Source: Paenibacillus albus
GTDB taxonomy: Bacteria; Bacillota; Bacilli; Paenibacillales; Paenibacillaceae
Length of the DNA stretch: 64,000 nucleotides
Assembly (NCBI RefSeq): GCF_003952225.1
Contig: NZ_CP034437.1
Location: 709,001-773,000 of the forward strand
Direction: 5' to 3'
Positions within the stretch are counted from its first letter, which is position 1; every line of letters begins with the position of its first letter. A model generated the notes under the pieces. That model searched no databases and was not told the DNA's origin. It saw only the letters and a list, made by a program, of their open reading frames with translations. The position numbers and the translations under genes were made by a program. Below, piece by piece: positions 9,091 to 18,001 of this stretch.

Positions 9091-9121
9091 ATATAACGTC
9101 AAACTAATAAAGAAAGCAGTG

Positions 9122-10480
9122 ATGCACATGGATACAGAAAACCTCTATTATTTTGAAAAAGCACCAATCGCCAAGGCGGTCGCTCATTTCGCTGTTCCGA
9201 TGATGCTAGGCACATCAATGAATGTCATCTACTCCATCTTGAATGCCTATTTCCTAGGTACACTCCATAATACAGCCATGCTAACGGCACTCGCGCTAAC
9301 GCTGCCCTTATTCGCAATCATTATGGCGCTGGGCAACTTAATTGGCATGGGCAGCGGCACCTACATCTCCCGCTTGCTCGGAGAGAAGCGTTATGATGAT
9401 GTCAAACACGTCTCTTCATTCGCCTTTTACAGCAGCTTAGTGCTCGGTCTTATCGTGATGGCTGTTGGTCTCCCGTTGATTGATCCCATCGTTCATGGCC
9501 TGGGGGCTACCTCAGACTCCTTCGGCTTCACGAAGGACTATGTTACCGTTATGATTATTGGATCGCCCTTCGTCGTCTTATTCTTTACGCTGGAGAACAT
9601 CGTCCGCTCAGAGGGTTCAGCCATCACATCGATGATCGGTATGATTCTCAGCGTTGTTGTGAACATTATTCTTGATGCCTTAGTCATCTTCGTGTTCCAC
9701 TTTGGCGTGATCGGCGTTGCGTCTGCTACGGTTGTATCGAACATCGTTGCAAGTGCGTTCTACGCCTTCCATATGGGCTATAAGAGCCAGTTCCTCACTG
9801 TCTCCGCGAGATGGTTCAAGGCTTCCAAGGACATTCTGGGCAATGTATTCAAGATCGGCGTTCCCGTCTTTATAATGAGTATCTTCTTGGGCGCGATGTC
9901 GCTTATCTTTAACCATTTCCTTATCGAATATGGGGATCAGGCGGTAGCGGCTTACGGGATTTCATCGCGTTTATTGCAATTTCCTGAGTTTGTTCTGATG
10001 GGATTATGCGAGGGTGTCGTACCGCTCATTGCCTTCTCTTTTACCGCGAATAAATTACGGATGAAGAATACGATCGGATTTACGATCAAAGTCATTGTGG
10101 CGTTAGCAGCCGTCTTCGGCGTCATCGTCTATCTGATCTCCGACCACTTAATTGGTTTATTCACAAATGACCCGCAATTAATTGAGATGGGCAGCTACAT
10201 TCTGCATGTGACGTTCTTGTCTCTGTTCATTACAGGAATGACCACGTTGTTCACCGGGATCTTCCAAGCGACAGCGCAAGGGACTGCGGCATTTATTATG
10301 TCCATTATTCAAGGCGTTACGCTGATTCCTGTCCTCTTCATCGCCAATCATATGAACGGCTTCGATGGCGTGGTCTGGTCGCTCGTCATTGCGGATACCG
10401 TCGCGTTCCTGGTCGGGGCCGGCATGCTGTATATTCTGCGGAACAAATTGCAGCCGGATTTGGAAGGCTTGGTACAATAG
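9122..10480 (+). CDS. MATE-family multidrug efflux transporter
   Basis: 452 residues with about 12 membrane segments in two homologous halves, typical of MATE Na+/H+-drug antiporters. N-terminal hydrophobic motifs (FAVPMMLGTSMNVIYSILNA, GMGSGTYISRLLGE) and the second-half GISSRLLQFPEFVLMGLCEG pattern support this. The ribosome site is weak (AGAAAG); GTG at 9119 and ATG at 9128 are alternative starts. Predicted to be controlled by the divergent TetR protein. Confidence 0.9.
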   Translation: MHMDTENLYYFEKAPIAKAVAHFAVPMMLGTSMNVIYSILNAYFLGTLHNTAMLTALALTLPLFAIIMALGNLIGMGSGTYISRLLGEKRYDDVKHVSSFAFYSSLVLGLIVMAVGLPLIDPIVHGLGATSDSFGFTKDYVTVMIIGSPFVVLFFTLENIVRSEGSAITSMIGMILSVVVNIILDALVIFVFHFGVIGVASATVVSNIVASAFYAFHMGYKSQFLTVSARWFKASKDILGNVFKIGVPVFIMSIFLGAMSLIFNHFLIEYGDQAVAAYGISSRLLQFPEFVLMGLCEGVVPLIAFSFTANKLRMKNTIGFTIKVIVALAAVFGVIVYLISDHLIGLFTNDPQLIEMGSYILHVTFLSLFITGMTTLFTGIFQATAQGTAAFIMSIIQGVTLIPVLFIANHMNGFDGVVWSLVIADTVAFLVGAGMLYILRNKLQPDLEGLVQ

Positions 10481-10493
10481 AGACATGTTTAAG

Positions 10494-10520
10494 AGGCCAT
10501 CCTTTCGGGTGGCCTTTTTT
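10494..10520 (+). terminator. Terminator of the MATE gene
   Basis: Stem AGGCCATCC / GGTGGCCT followed by six T. Confidence 0.88.
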
Positions 10521-10545
10521 GAGCTCTCGCTATCGATTGCATTCC

Positions 10546-11439
10546 TTATTTCTTGCGAATTGGAATCCAAAGCTCGCTTATATAGTCATCTGACTGCGTG
10601 TTGCCCGGACCAAAGATCTGAATTTCGTACTCCATCGACTTCTCGTACCCGCTTGAAGGCAGCCATTCGGAGAATACTCGCGTCGTCAACGTCTCCAAAG
10701 GATGAACATCTTGATTCAGCGTGCCCTTTATCGAAAATACCGCCCATGTGCTCGCAGGAACCTCGAATGGCGTTAACTCAGGTAGAAGACGATCGTCCGC
10801 TTCGGCGCCGATCGCTTCCACAATGTTTCCGTCCTCGTCGGTATGCACGACACCCATCTGATAGAATGGCGCACGATACAGCCCGTAACTTGCAACCTTC
10901 GCATCCAGGCCGCCATCCAAATACGCATCCCAGAATCTCCAACGCTCCCCCATGCGATCTTCCCACTTGGCAGCATCGTCGTTAGACGTCCATTTGCCGA
11001 AGTTTTTGACGACGCCTACTCCTCGAATAATTCCTCGCTGCTCGATGCGATATTCCATATCCACCGCTCCTTTGATTGAGATTTGAAAGGAAAGACGGGG
11101 ATACATCTTCAATTTCACACCGTTCGTAAAAGACTCGCGCGGCGATATGCCATGCCTCTGCCGAAACGCGCGGGCGAACGACTCCGGCGAGTCGTACCCG
11201 TACTTCTGAGCGACATCAATGACCTTAACCCTTCCGCTTTGCAATTCCAGAGCTGCGAGCGACAGCCGCCTGTTGCGGATGTACTCCGTGAATGAAATGC
11301 CTACCACATAAGAGAAAATACGTCCGAACTGGTACACGCTGCAGCATACGATAGCTGCAACCTCATTAATGTCAAAGTCCTCTTCAATATGTGTCTCAAT
11401 ATACTCGATGACCTTGTTCATGCGGTGTAGAAACTCGAT
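10546..11439 (-). CDS. AraC-family regulator with GyrI-like effector domain
   Basis: An N-terminal double AraC helix-turn-helix (about 1-105, including VIDVAQKYGYDSPESFARAF and RQRHGISPRE) is joined to a C-terminal GyrI-like small-molecule-binding domain, the MarA/Rob-GyrI layout common in Gram-positive multidrug sensing. The first ATG (11421) has no ribosome site, whereas AAAGGAGG lies 7 bases before an in-frame ATC at 11439, adding IEFLHR, which fits the usual family N-terminus. I therefore place the start at ATC; if that is wrong the start is 11421. Target genes unknown. Confidence 0.85.
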   Translation of the reverse strand: MEFLHRMNKVIEYIETHIEEDFDINEVAAIVCCSVYQFGRIFSYVVGISFTEYIRNRRLSLAALELQSGRVKVIDVAQKYGYDSPESFARAFRQRHGISPRESFTNGVKLKMYPRLSFQISIKGAVDMEYRIEQRGIIRGVGVVKNFGKWTSNDDAAKWEDRMGERWRFWDAYLDGGLDAKVASYGLYRAPFYQMGVVHTDEDGNIVEAIGAEADDRLLPELTPFEVPASTWAVFSIKGTLNQDVHPLETLTTRVFSEWLPSSGYEKSMEYEIQIFGPGNTQSDDYISELWIPIRKK

Positions 11440-11651
11440 GATACTCCCTCCTTTCGAGCTTAATCATAGAAGAACGGAGCATGGAATACCTTGCAGAATT
11501 AAGACAATGATGCTCGAACCTAGTATTTCACATATTCCGCATCATCGTTTGACACTCCTGCCCGTTATCTAATTTCGTTCAAGCGCGCTATTTGTAACGG
11601 AAGGCTTTTCAACTAGAATAAAAGAATAACTTTTACGCGGGAGGACGAACA

Positions 11652-12320
11652 ATGAAATTTGCTATGATGTACAGCGGTGGCAAGGACAGCAGTTTGGCGC
11701 TATACCGGATGATCAACGAAGGTCATACTCCTGTAGCCTTGGTTACGACATTCAATGAGGAACAAGGCCGATCCTGGTTTCACGGGATAACGGAGGACCT
11801 TTTGACCTCAGTGTCAGAGAGCTTGGACATTCCTCTTATCGTGTGTCGCTCCAACCCGGAAACTTATAGCGCAGCTGTCGAGGAGGCTCTGAAACAAACC
11901 GTACAGCTCGGTGCGGAGGGCTGTGCCTTTGGCGATATTGACATCGAAGGCCATAAAGAGTGGAACGAGCAGCGCTGCAATAATGCCGGGCTGAGCTGTG
12001 TGCTTCCGCTGTGGCAAGAAGACAGAAGGGCTTTGACGGAAGAGTTGATTCATGCAGGGTTTAAGGCGGCGATCAAAATTGTCCAGAGCGATATATTGGA
12101 CGAGAGCTTCTTGGGGCAGACGCTAACGACGGATCTCGTGGAGAGGATAACTGCGGCGGGCTCCGACCCTTGCGGCGAGAACGGTGAGTATCATACCTTC
12201 GTGTATGATGGCCCCCTATTCCGTAAGCCAATACCGATTGAATTCGGACGGACAGTGGACTTTAAGACGCATATGGCGATTGATATCAGGCCTGAACAGC
12301 ATAGATCTACTCATCCATGA
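11652..12320 (+). CDS. Dph6-like ATP-dependent amide ligase (PP-loop)
   Basis: 222 residues. The PP-loop SGGKDSS sits at residues 8-14, and CAFGDIDIEGHKEWNE and DPCGENGEYHTFVYDGPLF match the diphthine-ammonia ligase-like (MJ0570) family. Bacteria lack diphthamide, so the true substrate is unknown. GGGAGGA lies 7 bases before the ATG. It is followed on the same strand by a serine hydrolase gene 51 bases later. Confidence 0.85.
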   Translation: MKFAMMYSGGKDSSLALYRMINEGHTPVALVTTFNEEQGRSWFHGITEDLLTSVSESLDIPLIVCRSNPETYSAAVEEALKQTVQLGAEGCAFGDIDIEGHKEWNEQRCNNAGLSCVLPLWQEDRRALTEELIHAGFKAAIKIVQSDILDESFLGQTLTTDLVERITAAGSDPCGENGEYHTFVYDGPLFRKPIPIEFGRTVDFKTHMAIDIRPEQHRSTHP

Positions 12321-12371
12321 ATAGACATGAGCATTGCATAGGTTAGGGAACTATGATGAGAGGGGATTTTC

Positions 12372-13415
12372 ATGCCGCATCGCATACAAAATCTGGATTA
12401 TCTCATTCGCTCAGCGGTAGATCATAAACGTATTTTCGGGGCAGTTGTGCAAGTGGAATCAGGAGATGGACGACTGTCTTGGCGCGGGGCGGCTGGCAAT
12501 TTGAATGCTGCTAGCCGATTCTTCGTTGCGAGCACGACTAAACTTTACATAACCGCAGTCTTATTGAATCTATTTGCGCTGAACCGTATGAAGTGGACCG
12601 ATCCAATCGCTCTCTATCTGGACAAGAACACTCTCGCTGGACTTCATCATTACCTAGGTACCGAATTTTCCGCCGATATTACAATCGAGCAATTAATGGC
12701 GCACACTTCAGGCCTCCCCGATTACTTCCAGGGAAAAAGAAAAAGCGGCAAGAGTCTCGCCGACGAGATCATGTCCGGGCACGACCAAGCCTGGTCGTTC
12801 GACAACGTCATCGCAGAAGCCAAACAAATGCAGCCGCGCTTTGCACCCGGAACGAAGGGTAAAGCAATCTATTCCGATACCAACTATCAGCTGCTTGGGC
12901 GAATCATCGAGATCGTTACGAATCAGGCTTTAAATGAGGCTTTCGCGCAGTATATTTACGAGCCATTGTCTTTGTCCAATACCTACTTGTATACGAATAT
13001 CGAAGACCAAACACCCAGCCCGCTTTACTATAAAGACTCTCCCTTACATATTCCGCTTGCCATGGCATCCTTCGGCCCCGACGGGGGCATCGTTTCGACG
13101 GCGGAAGAGCTAATGCGGTTCATACGCGCTTTTTTCGGAGGCACGCTCTTCCCTGCAACGTATTTAGGCGAGCTATATGATTGGAATAAGATTTTCTTCC
13201 CGCTGCAGTACGGCAAAGGCATCGCTAAATTCAAGCTCCCGCGAATCTTCTCGCCGTTTAAGCCGCTTCCGGAGCTGATCGGACATTCCGGTTTATCCGG
13301 AGCCTTCGCCTATTATTCCCCTTCGAAGGACGTCTACCTCTCCGGTACGGTCAATCAGATCTCCCCGCCAAGTTTGTCCTACAAGCTGATGCTGCGAATA
13401 TTGAATACCCTCTGA
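12372..13415 (+). CDS. Beta-lactamase-family serine hydrolase
   Basis: 347 residues of the class C beta-lactamase / DD-peptidase fold. The nucleophile motif STTK is at residues 54-57, the second motif appears as YSDTNYQLLG (YSD instead of YSN or YAN), and the third as GHSGLSG. No signal peptide is obvious, which argues against a periplasmic-type beta-lactamase; an esterase or peptidase role is more likely. The ribosome site GAGAGGGG precedes the ATG. Confidence 0.82.
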   Translation: MPHRIQNLDYLIRSAVDHKRIFGAVVQVESGDGRLSWRGAAGNLNAASRFFVASTTKLYITAVLLNLFALNRMKWTDPIALYLDKNTLAGLHHYLGTEFSADITIEQLMAHTSGLPDYFQGKRKSGKSLADEIMSGHDQAWSFDNVIAEAKQMQPRFAPGTKGKAIYSDTNYQLLGRIIEIVTNQALNEAFAQYIYEPLSLSNTYLYTNIEDQTPSPLYYKDSPLHIPLAMASFGPDGGIVSTAEELMRFIRAFFGGTLFPATYLGELYDWNKIFFPLQYGKGIAKFKLPRIFSPFKPLPELIGHSGLSGAFAYYSPSKDVYLSGTVNQISPPSLSYKLMLRILNTL

Positions 13416-13432
13416 CTGTAAGGATGGACCCG

Positions 13433-13885
13433 TTAATCTTGTTTGTACTGTTCCTTCAGTATGCCCGAGCCCATTCCACCAATGACCATTAGAATAAGCG
13501 GACCAAAGTTCCAGAACAATTTGCCGCCAAACCCCGTAACGTCAAACGAAGTTATCGCATTCAGAAGAAGAACGCCTAATTTGATCGCGAGCAGCGCAGC
13601 GCCGACAGCAAATAAAACATCAAACATGAATTTCAATCTCGGGTGCGCCAGCTGCTTGCTTTCTTTGATGACCTGTTTGGTTAACTCTTCATCACTCCGC
13701 AATAGCTCATCAATAGTTACGCCAAACAGATCGCTTATTTTAATAATCATTTCGATGCTCGGGTAGTTCTGACCATTCTCCCATTTGGACACAGACTGAC
13801 GACTAACAAACAACTTCTCGGCTAGTTCCTCCTGTGTCCAGCCTTTCTTGCTTCTCTCCGTTTTTAACTTCTCGCTAAAGACCAT
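13433..13885 (-). CDS. XRE-family regulator with two membrane segments
   Basis: 150 residues: a Cro/CI helix-turn-helix (WTQEELAEKLFVSRQSVSKW then ENGQNYPS) and a C-terminal pair of hydrophobic segments (about 88-110 and 122-142). Membrane-tethered XRE regulators of this design are common in Bacillota; the target is unknown. It converges with the serine hydrolase gene with only 17 bases between their stops. Confidence 0.85.
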   Translation of the reverse strand: MVFSEKLKTERSKKGWTQEELAEKLFVSRQSVSKWENGQNYPSIEMIIKISDLFGVTIDELLRSDEELTKQVIKESKQLAHPRLKFMFDVLFAVGAALLAIKLGVLLLNAITSFDVTGFGGKLFWNFGPLILMVIGGMGSGILKEQYKQD

Positions 13886-14020
13886 AGCCGCACAACCTTC
13901 CTGCCATATATAAGTCCATATTAGTTATACGGGATGCCATTTGAAAAGAACGCAATCGTTACGTCGCGCCGCAACCCCAGGTTGCGCCTATATCCACCAC
14001 GAAAACTGCCTCTCTCGGAC

Positions 14021-14052
14021 AAAATAAAAGGCCATCCATTACGGATGGCCTT
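14021..14052 (-). terminator. Terminator after the TPR methyltransferase gene
   Basis: Perfect stem AAGGCCATCC / GGATGGCCTT (14028-14037, 14043-14052); the minus strand continues TTTATTTTG. Confidence 0.88.
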
Positions 14053-14055
14053 TCT

Positions 14056-15618
14056 TCATGAGAGACTCTCGAACTGCTGTATCAATTCCAATGCTTCCTC
14101 ATGGTCAGGCTCCAGCTTTAACAATTCTCTCAAGTAATGCAACGCTTCTTCGATTGCATGCAGCTCGAAACAACTAATCGCCAGACAATAGAATACGGTC
14201 GGGACGATCTCGTCTTCATCTTGCTGGACCGATATTTCTAGATAGCGCTTGGACTCCTCGTACATCTCCATCTCGAACAGCAACAACCCTGCATCAAGCG
14301 CGACGTCATAGCGCTGCTCCATTTCATAGTACGACGACCACATCAGCTCGATGCCCCTCAGAATATCTTGCATTTCATCGTCGGTTGCATCCTCCAACAG
14401 CTTCGAGAGCTGCTGCGTGCTCTGAATGAAGAATTCCGCGTCATACCCGCCCAAACGCCAAAAGCTCAATATTTGCTGAAGCCCCATACTATCCAGATTG
14501 CGATCCACCCATTGCTTCATGCTGTAGAATTCATCGGGACCGAAGCGTTCGATGAATCGGCGATAAGCTAATCTGGTTTGGAAGTAATCCATCGGCGTGT
14601 CCGTATTGATAATACAACCGACATTAATACTCTCATAATGCTGCGGAGGGAATAACCCGAGAGCTCCGCCTTGCTCCCAAACCTGCCGAATCGCATGGTA
14701 GTTGGCCGTTAGAGAGAAACAGCCTCTTCCATGAATAATCAATTCCGGCGGCTCTTCGAATTTCAAGTTATCGAGTAAGTGCTCTCCTTTATCCGCCGTT
14801 ATTAACAGAGACCCCGCTTGCGATAACTGATTCAGTCGAGTTAAGCAGGTTAACCCCGCGACGGGGAATAACAAATAGGACGCTTCCGCTTGGTCCTGAT
14901 ACGTGGAAATGACACTATGGTAAGGATAAGCTTCACTTTCATACTCTGCCGCACGCCGATGCTCATAATGCATAGAAATTTGATTTAATAGTTCCGATGG
15001 CTTAAGAGACTCCATGTGATCGGGATATTCGATGGTCACATCCGCTTCATGAATTTGCCCATTCTCAACATAAAGCAGCTCTTGTGGAATGTTATCGAAG
15101 AAGTAGTTGGCTACAATGACTAAGGGCTGTTTCAAATCGCCTTCACGAATGACTTCTTCCGAAACCATGAGATTCAATGCCGTATCATGAACAGCGTCGA
15201 ATCGCGCAAAATCGAGCAAGCCTTCGGCGATAAAAGATTGCAGAGCGGGATGCTCCTTCCAAGCCATGATGCTGTTCATCGCCAAATCCGTCATGATATA
15301 GCGAAACGCCGGCAGCGTATCCCCCGCATAAGCTCTCAGCTGGCTTAACTCGTGCAGCACATGGTATGCAAGACGTCCCGCTCCTGCTCCCAGCTCCACA
15401 ATATATACAGGCTCCGGGCTAACTTCCTTATTCGCGCGGTCCTGAAGAAACCCGAATATCATTTCCGCATAGGCTGTGGCGATCATCGGATTGCTCGTAA
15501 TATATTGAGGAACTTGGTCATTGTTCCAAGCCTTTAATCCCTCTTCTTCGTAATATTTTCGCTGCATATCCCATATAGGCGCTTCACTAAAGCGGTAACG
15601 CTGTTTTTTATTATCCAT
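14056..15618 (-). CDS. SAM-dependent methyltransferase with TPR tail
   Basis: About 520 residues. The SAM-binding motif is IVELGAGAGRLAYHVLHEL, followed by a region resembling the MidA/NDUFAF7 group (VANYFFDNIPQELLYVENG). The C-terminal 150 residues look like TPR helices (EEALHYLRELLKLEPDHEEA). The ATG at 15618 lies next to the stop of the TetR gene, with AGGGC upstream. Co-transcription with that TetR regulator is expected. Possibly a protein arginine methyltransferase by family analogy; not demonstrable here. Confidence 0.8.
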   Translation of the reverse strand: MDNKKQRYRFSEAPIWDMQRKYYEEEGLKAWNNDQVPQYITSNPMIATAYAEMIFGFLQDRANKEVSPEPVYIVELGAGAGRLAYHVLHELSQLRAYAGDTLPAFRYIMTDLAMNSIMAWKEHPALQSFIAEGLLDFARFDAVHDTALNLMVSEEVIREGDLKQPLVIVANYFFDNIPQELLYVENGQIHEADVTIEYPDHMESLKPSELLNQISMHYEHRRAAEYESEAYPYHSVISTYQDQAEASYLLFPVAGLTCLTRLNQLSQAGSLLITADKGEHLLDNLKFEEPPELIIHGRGCFSLTANYHAIRQVWEQGGALGLFPPQHYESINVGCIINTDTPMDYFQTRLAYRRFIERFGPDEFYSMKQWVDRNLDSMGLQQILSFWRLGGYDAEFFIQSTQQLSKLLEDATDDEMQDILRGIELMWSSYYEMEQRYDVALDAGLLLFEMEMYEESKRYLEISVQQDEDEIVPTVFYCLAISCFELHAIEEALHYLRELLKLEPDHEEALELIQQFESLS

Positions 15619-15619
15619 T

Positions 15620-16234
15620 TTAAACTTGCCCTGCTCTCTGAGAGTTATTCGAATAAATAGGCACCAACACCTCGTCAACCAACGCGGTCAAATAGGGCTC
15701 CGTCAAGTCGCCGCCTTTAATTATATATTCATATCGCATCATGTTTAATGGCAGCTGCATCTGCATCATTGTCAAGTCTTCCGTTATTTCTCCACGCTTC
15801 TTCGCAAAGTTCTGAATCCTCTGCATCATTTGCATATTGCCTTCCTGAGCATGGAGTAAAATTGCTTTCCAGTTCTCTTGCTTCCGACTTAGCTCCAACA
15901 AGACTGCGCTAAACATTTCTGGTCCAATAGCAACCAGGAACTGCCGATAGATCGTAACCATGGCCAGTAAATCCGATCGCAAGCTCCCATGATCTTCAAT
16001 AAGTTCGAGTAAGGTATTCGCTCCGAACATCTGCGATATTCGATAATGGGCCATTTCATGCAGCAGGTTTGCTTGATTCTCATACTGGCGATACAATACC
16101 GTGCGACTGGTTTTTGCTTTCTTTGCAACATTTTGAAAGGTCATTTCTTGATAGCCGGAAGTTTGAAATATCTCGAATGCGGCTTCCAGTATGGCACTCT
16201 CAAGCTCTTTCCCTCGTTTTCTTATACTCGGCAT
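15620..16234 (-). CDS. TetR/AcrR-family regulator
   Basis: 204 residues with an N-terminal TetR helix-turn-helix (MTFQNVAKKAKTSRTVLYRQ then YENQANLLHEM). It is divergent from a DHA2 efflux gene across a spacer with two palindromes and first in a two-gene unit with the methyltransferase. It probably represses both itself and the pump. Confidence 0.87.
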   Translation of the reverse strand: MPSIRKRGKELESAILEAAFEIFQTSGYQEMTFQNVAKKAKTSRTVLYRQYENQANLLHEMAHYRISQMFGANTLLELIEDHGSLRSDLLAMVTIYRQFLVAIGPEMFSAVLLELSRKQENWKAILLHAQEGNMQMMQRIQNFAKKRGEITEDLTMMQMQLPLNMMRYEYIIKGGDLTEPYLTALVDEVLVPIYSNNSQRAGQV

Positions 16235-16291
16235 TTCAAGGCTCCTCGCAGATTCTATACCGTTAAATATAACATGAATTTAAGATACACA

Positions 16292-16359
16292 TTGCACCTT
16301 GCAACTTCTTTCGATTCGATGTATAGTTCAATATGCGAATAAGGTTCAAATTGTACCTT
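16292..16359. promoter_or_regulatory. Promoter and operator of the DHA2 pump gene
   Basis: -35 TTGCAA (16299-16304), 17-base spacer, -10 TATAGT (16322-16327), plus strand. A perfect TTGCA-CCT-TGCAA palindrome (16292-16304) covers the -35. A 19-base near-palindrome, AAGGTtCAAaTTGtACCTT (16341-16359), lies just after the start site. These are the likely binding sites of the divergent TetR protein. Confidence 0.65.
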
Positions 16360-16380
16360 ATTTAGAGAGGAGCTTGTGTA

Positions 16381-17811
16381 ATGGCTGCAAAAGAAGAAGA
16401 CAAGATACCGAGGTCTTTATTAACGATTGCAATTGTGCTCGTCCTTGGGGCGATTGCTCCCATGCTCGATGGCACCATGGTAAACATCGCGCTCAATGAC
16501 TTTTCTACCGCTTTCCATGCCTCTCTCGATCATATTCAATGGATTGTAACGGGCTATGTATTAGCTACAGGAATTGCCGTTCCCATCTCTGGATGGCTCA
16601 TTCAGCGATTTGATGGGAAGAAGGTTTACATTGCCGCTCAGCTTATTTTTCTAATTGGCTCGATTACCTCAGGGCTTTCGTGGAACCTAGCTAGTATGAT
16701 TATTTTCCGTCTTATTCAAGGCTTTAGCGCAGGTTTGATTATTCCGTTGTTAACAACGCTGTTAATACAAGTAGCCGGGCAAGAAAGGCTTGGCCGATTA
16801 ATGTCTATCGTTGGCATGCCTATCGTACTTGGCCCCATCCTTGGACCCGTCATTGGCGGAGTCCTCGTGGATTATCTTTCATGGCATTGGATCTTCTTCG
16901 TCAATGTCCCTATTGTAATCATAACGTTGTACTTTATATACAAGAAGCTCCCAAGCTTCCCGCCTGCAAATCAACATGCCAAACTGGACTGGTTCGGGAT
17001 CTTAACACTCGGAGGCATGTCCGTTAGCTTTATCTACGGCATCTCTGCAGCGGCGCAGATGGCGGGATTTAATAATACGGAGACGATTACGTACATCATT
17101 GTCGGTGCTTTACTGACGATTATTTACGTGATCTACGCACTTCGAAATGAGAAGAGCGTCATTGTCCCCTTGAATTTATTTAAACATAAGAGCTTTACCG
17201 CAGCCTTCTGCGGCTTATTTCTTGCAGGAATCGGCACCAATGGTCCCATGCTTCTGTTACCGCTCTTCTTTCAAAATGTTCGTCACGATTCCATCATAGT
17301 AGCTGCCTTATCCTTAATTCCTCAGGGAGTGGGCATGCTGCTTGTAAGACCTCTCATTGGAAAGCTGATTGATCGGATCGGTGCCAGCATTGTTGTCATC
17401 ATCTCGATTGCCATCTCTCTGATCGGAACAATTCCTTTCATCTGGGTCGATCAGAGCACGAACTACTGGATCCTCGCTTTGATCCTCCTTGTTCGCGGGA
17501 TCGGCGTTGGCGGCGTCGCGATTCCATTAATGAGTGATGCTTATACAGGCTTGGCCAAAGTTCAAATTCCGCAAGCCAGTGTCGGTACCCGCATTATCCA
17601 AAATATCGGCGGCGCCTTCGGCTCAGCCGTATTGGCCACCCTTGTCGTAAGCCAGATGAACCATGCGACTCCGGATGTTTCTCATCTGACAAGCGCTTAC
17701 CAATTCGGCTTCTTAACAGCGAGTATTCTTATGGTTCTCATGATCGTTCCGGCGCTGTTCTTAACCAATAAGCTCACTTCGAAGGCTAGGGCGAAGCAGA
17801 AGGGTAATTAA
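16381..17811 (+). CDS. DHA2-family MFS efflux transporter
   Basis: 476 residues with about 14 membrane segments, EmrB/QacA type. Early motif C-like LDGTMVNIALNDF, motif A-like GWLIQRFDGKKVY and GPILGPVIGGVLVDY are all present. Expected to export drugs by proton antiport. GAGAGGAG lies 8 bases before the ATG. Divergent from a TetR gene. Confidence 0.9.
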   Translation: MAAKEEDKIPRSLLTIAIVLVLGAIAPMLDGTMVNIALNDFSTAFHASLDHIQWIVTGYVLATGIAVPISGWLIQRFDGKKVYIAAQLIFLIGSITSGLSWNLASMIIFRLIQGFSAGLIIPLLTTLLIQVAGQERLGRLMSIVGMPIVLGPILGPVIGGVLVDYLSWHWIFFVNVPIVIITLYFIYKKLPSFPPANQHAKLDWFGILTLGGMSVSFIYGISAAAQMAGFNNTETITYIIVGALLTIIYVIYALRNEKSVIVPLNLFKHKSFTAAFCGLFLAGIGTNGPMLLLPLFFQNVRHDSIIVAALSLIPQGVGMLLVRPLIGKLIDRIGASIVVIISIAISLIGTIPFIWVDQSTNYWILALILLVRGIGVGGVAIPLMSDAYTGLAKVQIPQASVGTRIIQNIGGAFGSAVLATLVVSQMNHATPDVSHLTSAYQFGFLTASILMVLMIVPALFLTNKLTSKARAKQKGN

Positions 17812-17826
17812 GTTCGTTATAACAAG

Positions 17827-17867
17827 GAAATGGCGTACGACCTTATTTCTGGGTCGTACGCCATTTC
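17827..17867 (+). terminator. Long stem-loop after the DHA2 gene
   Basis: Perfect 16-bp stem, GAAATGGCGTACGACC (17827-17842) with its complement (17852-17867). Neither side has a long T run, so it may act in both directions between the pump gene and the minus-strand EAL remnant. Confidence 0.6.
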
Positions 17868-17872
17868 AATTC

Positions 17873-18001
17873 TTAAGCATTGATCCTCATAGAAGCAGAC
17901 TTCAAGAAAACAATCAGATTGTCCGTGGTCATCGGCTTGGCATAATAATAGCCCTGTAAGTAATCGCAGCCGATTGCGCGAGCTTTGTGTATTATTTCCA
18001 T
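17873..18001 (-). pseudogene. C-terminal remnant of an EAL-domain phosphodiesterase
   Basis: About 42 codons, ending at a TAA at 17873-17875, encode AIGCDYLQGYYYAKPM plus a short hydrophilic tail. This is the characteristic end of c-di-GMP-specific EAL domains (IGCD..QGY...KPM). Everything upstream is missing and is replaced, in another frame, by the 3' end of the flavin oxidoreductase gene. It is read here as a deletion or insertion joint. Confidence 0.75.

Noticed and set aside
12372..13415. Acquired beta-lactamase resistance gene
   Set aside because: Serine motifs are present but there is no signal peptide and the second motif is YSD; it looks like a general serine hydrolase.
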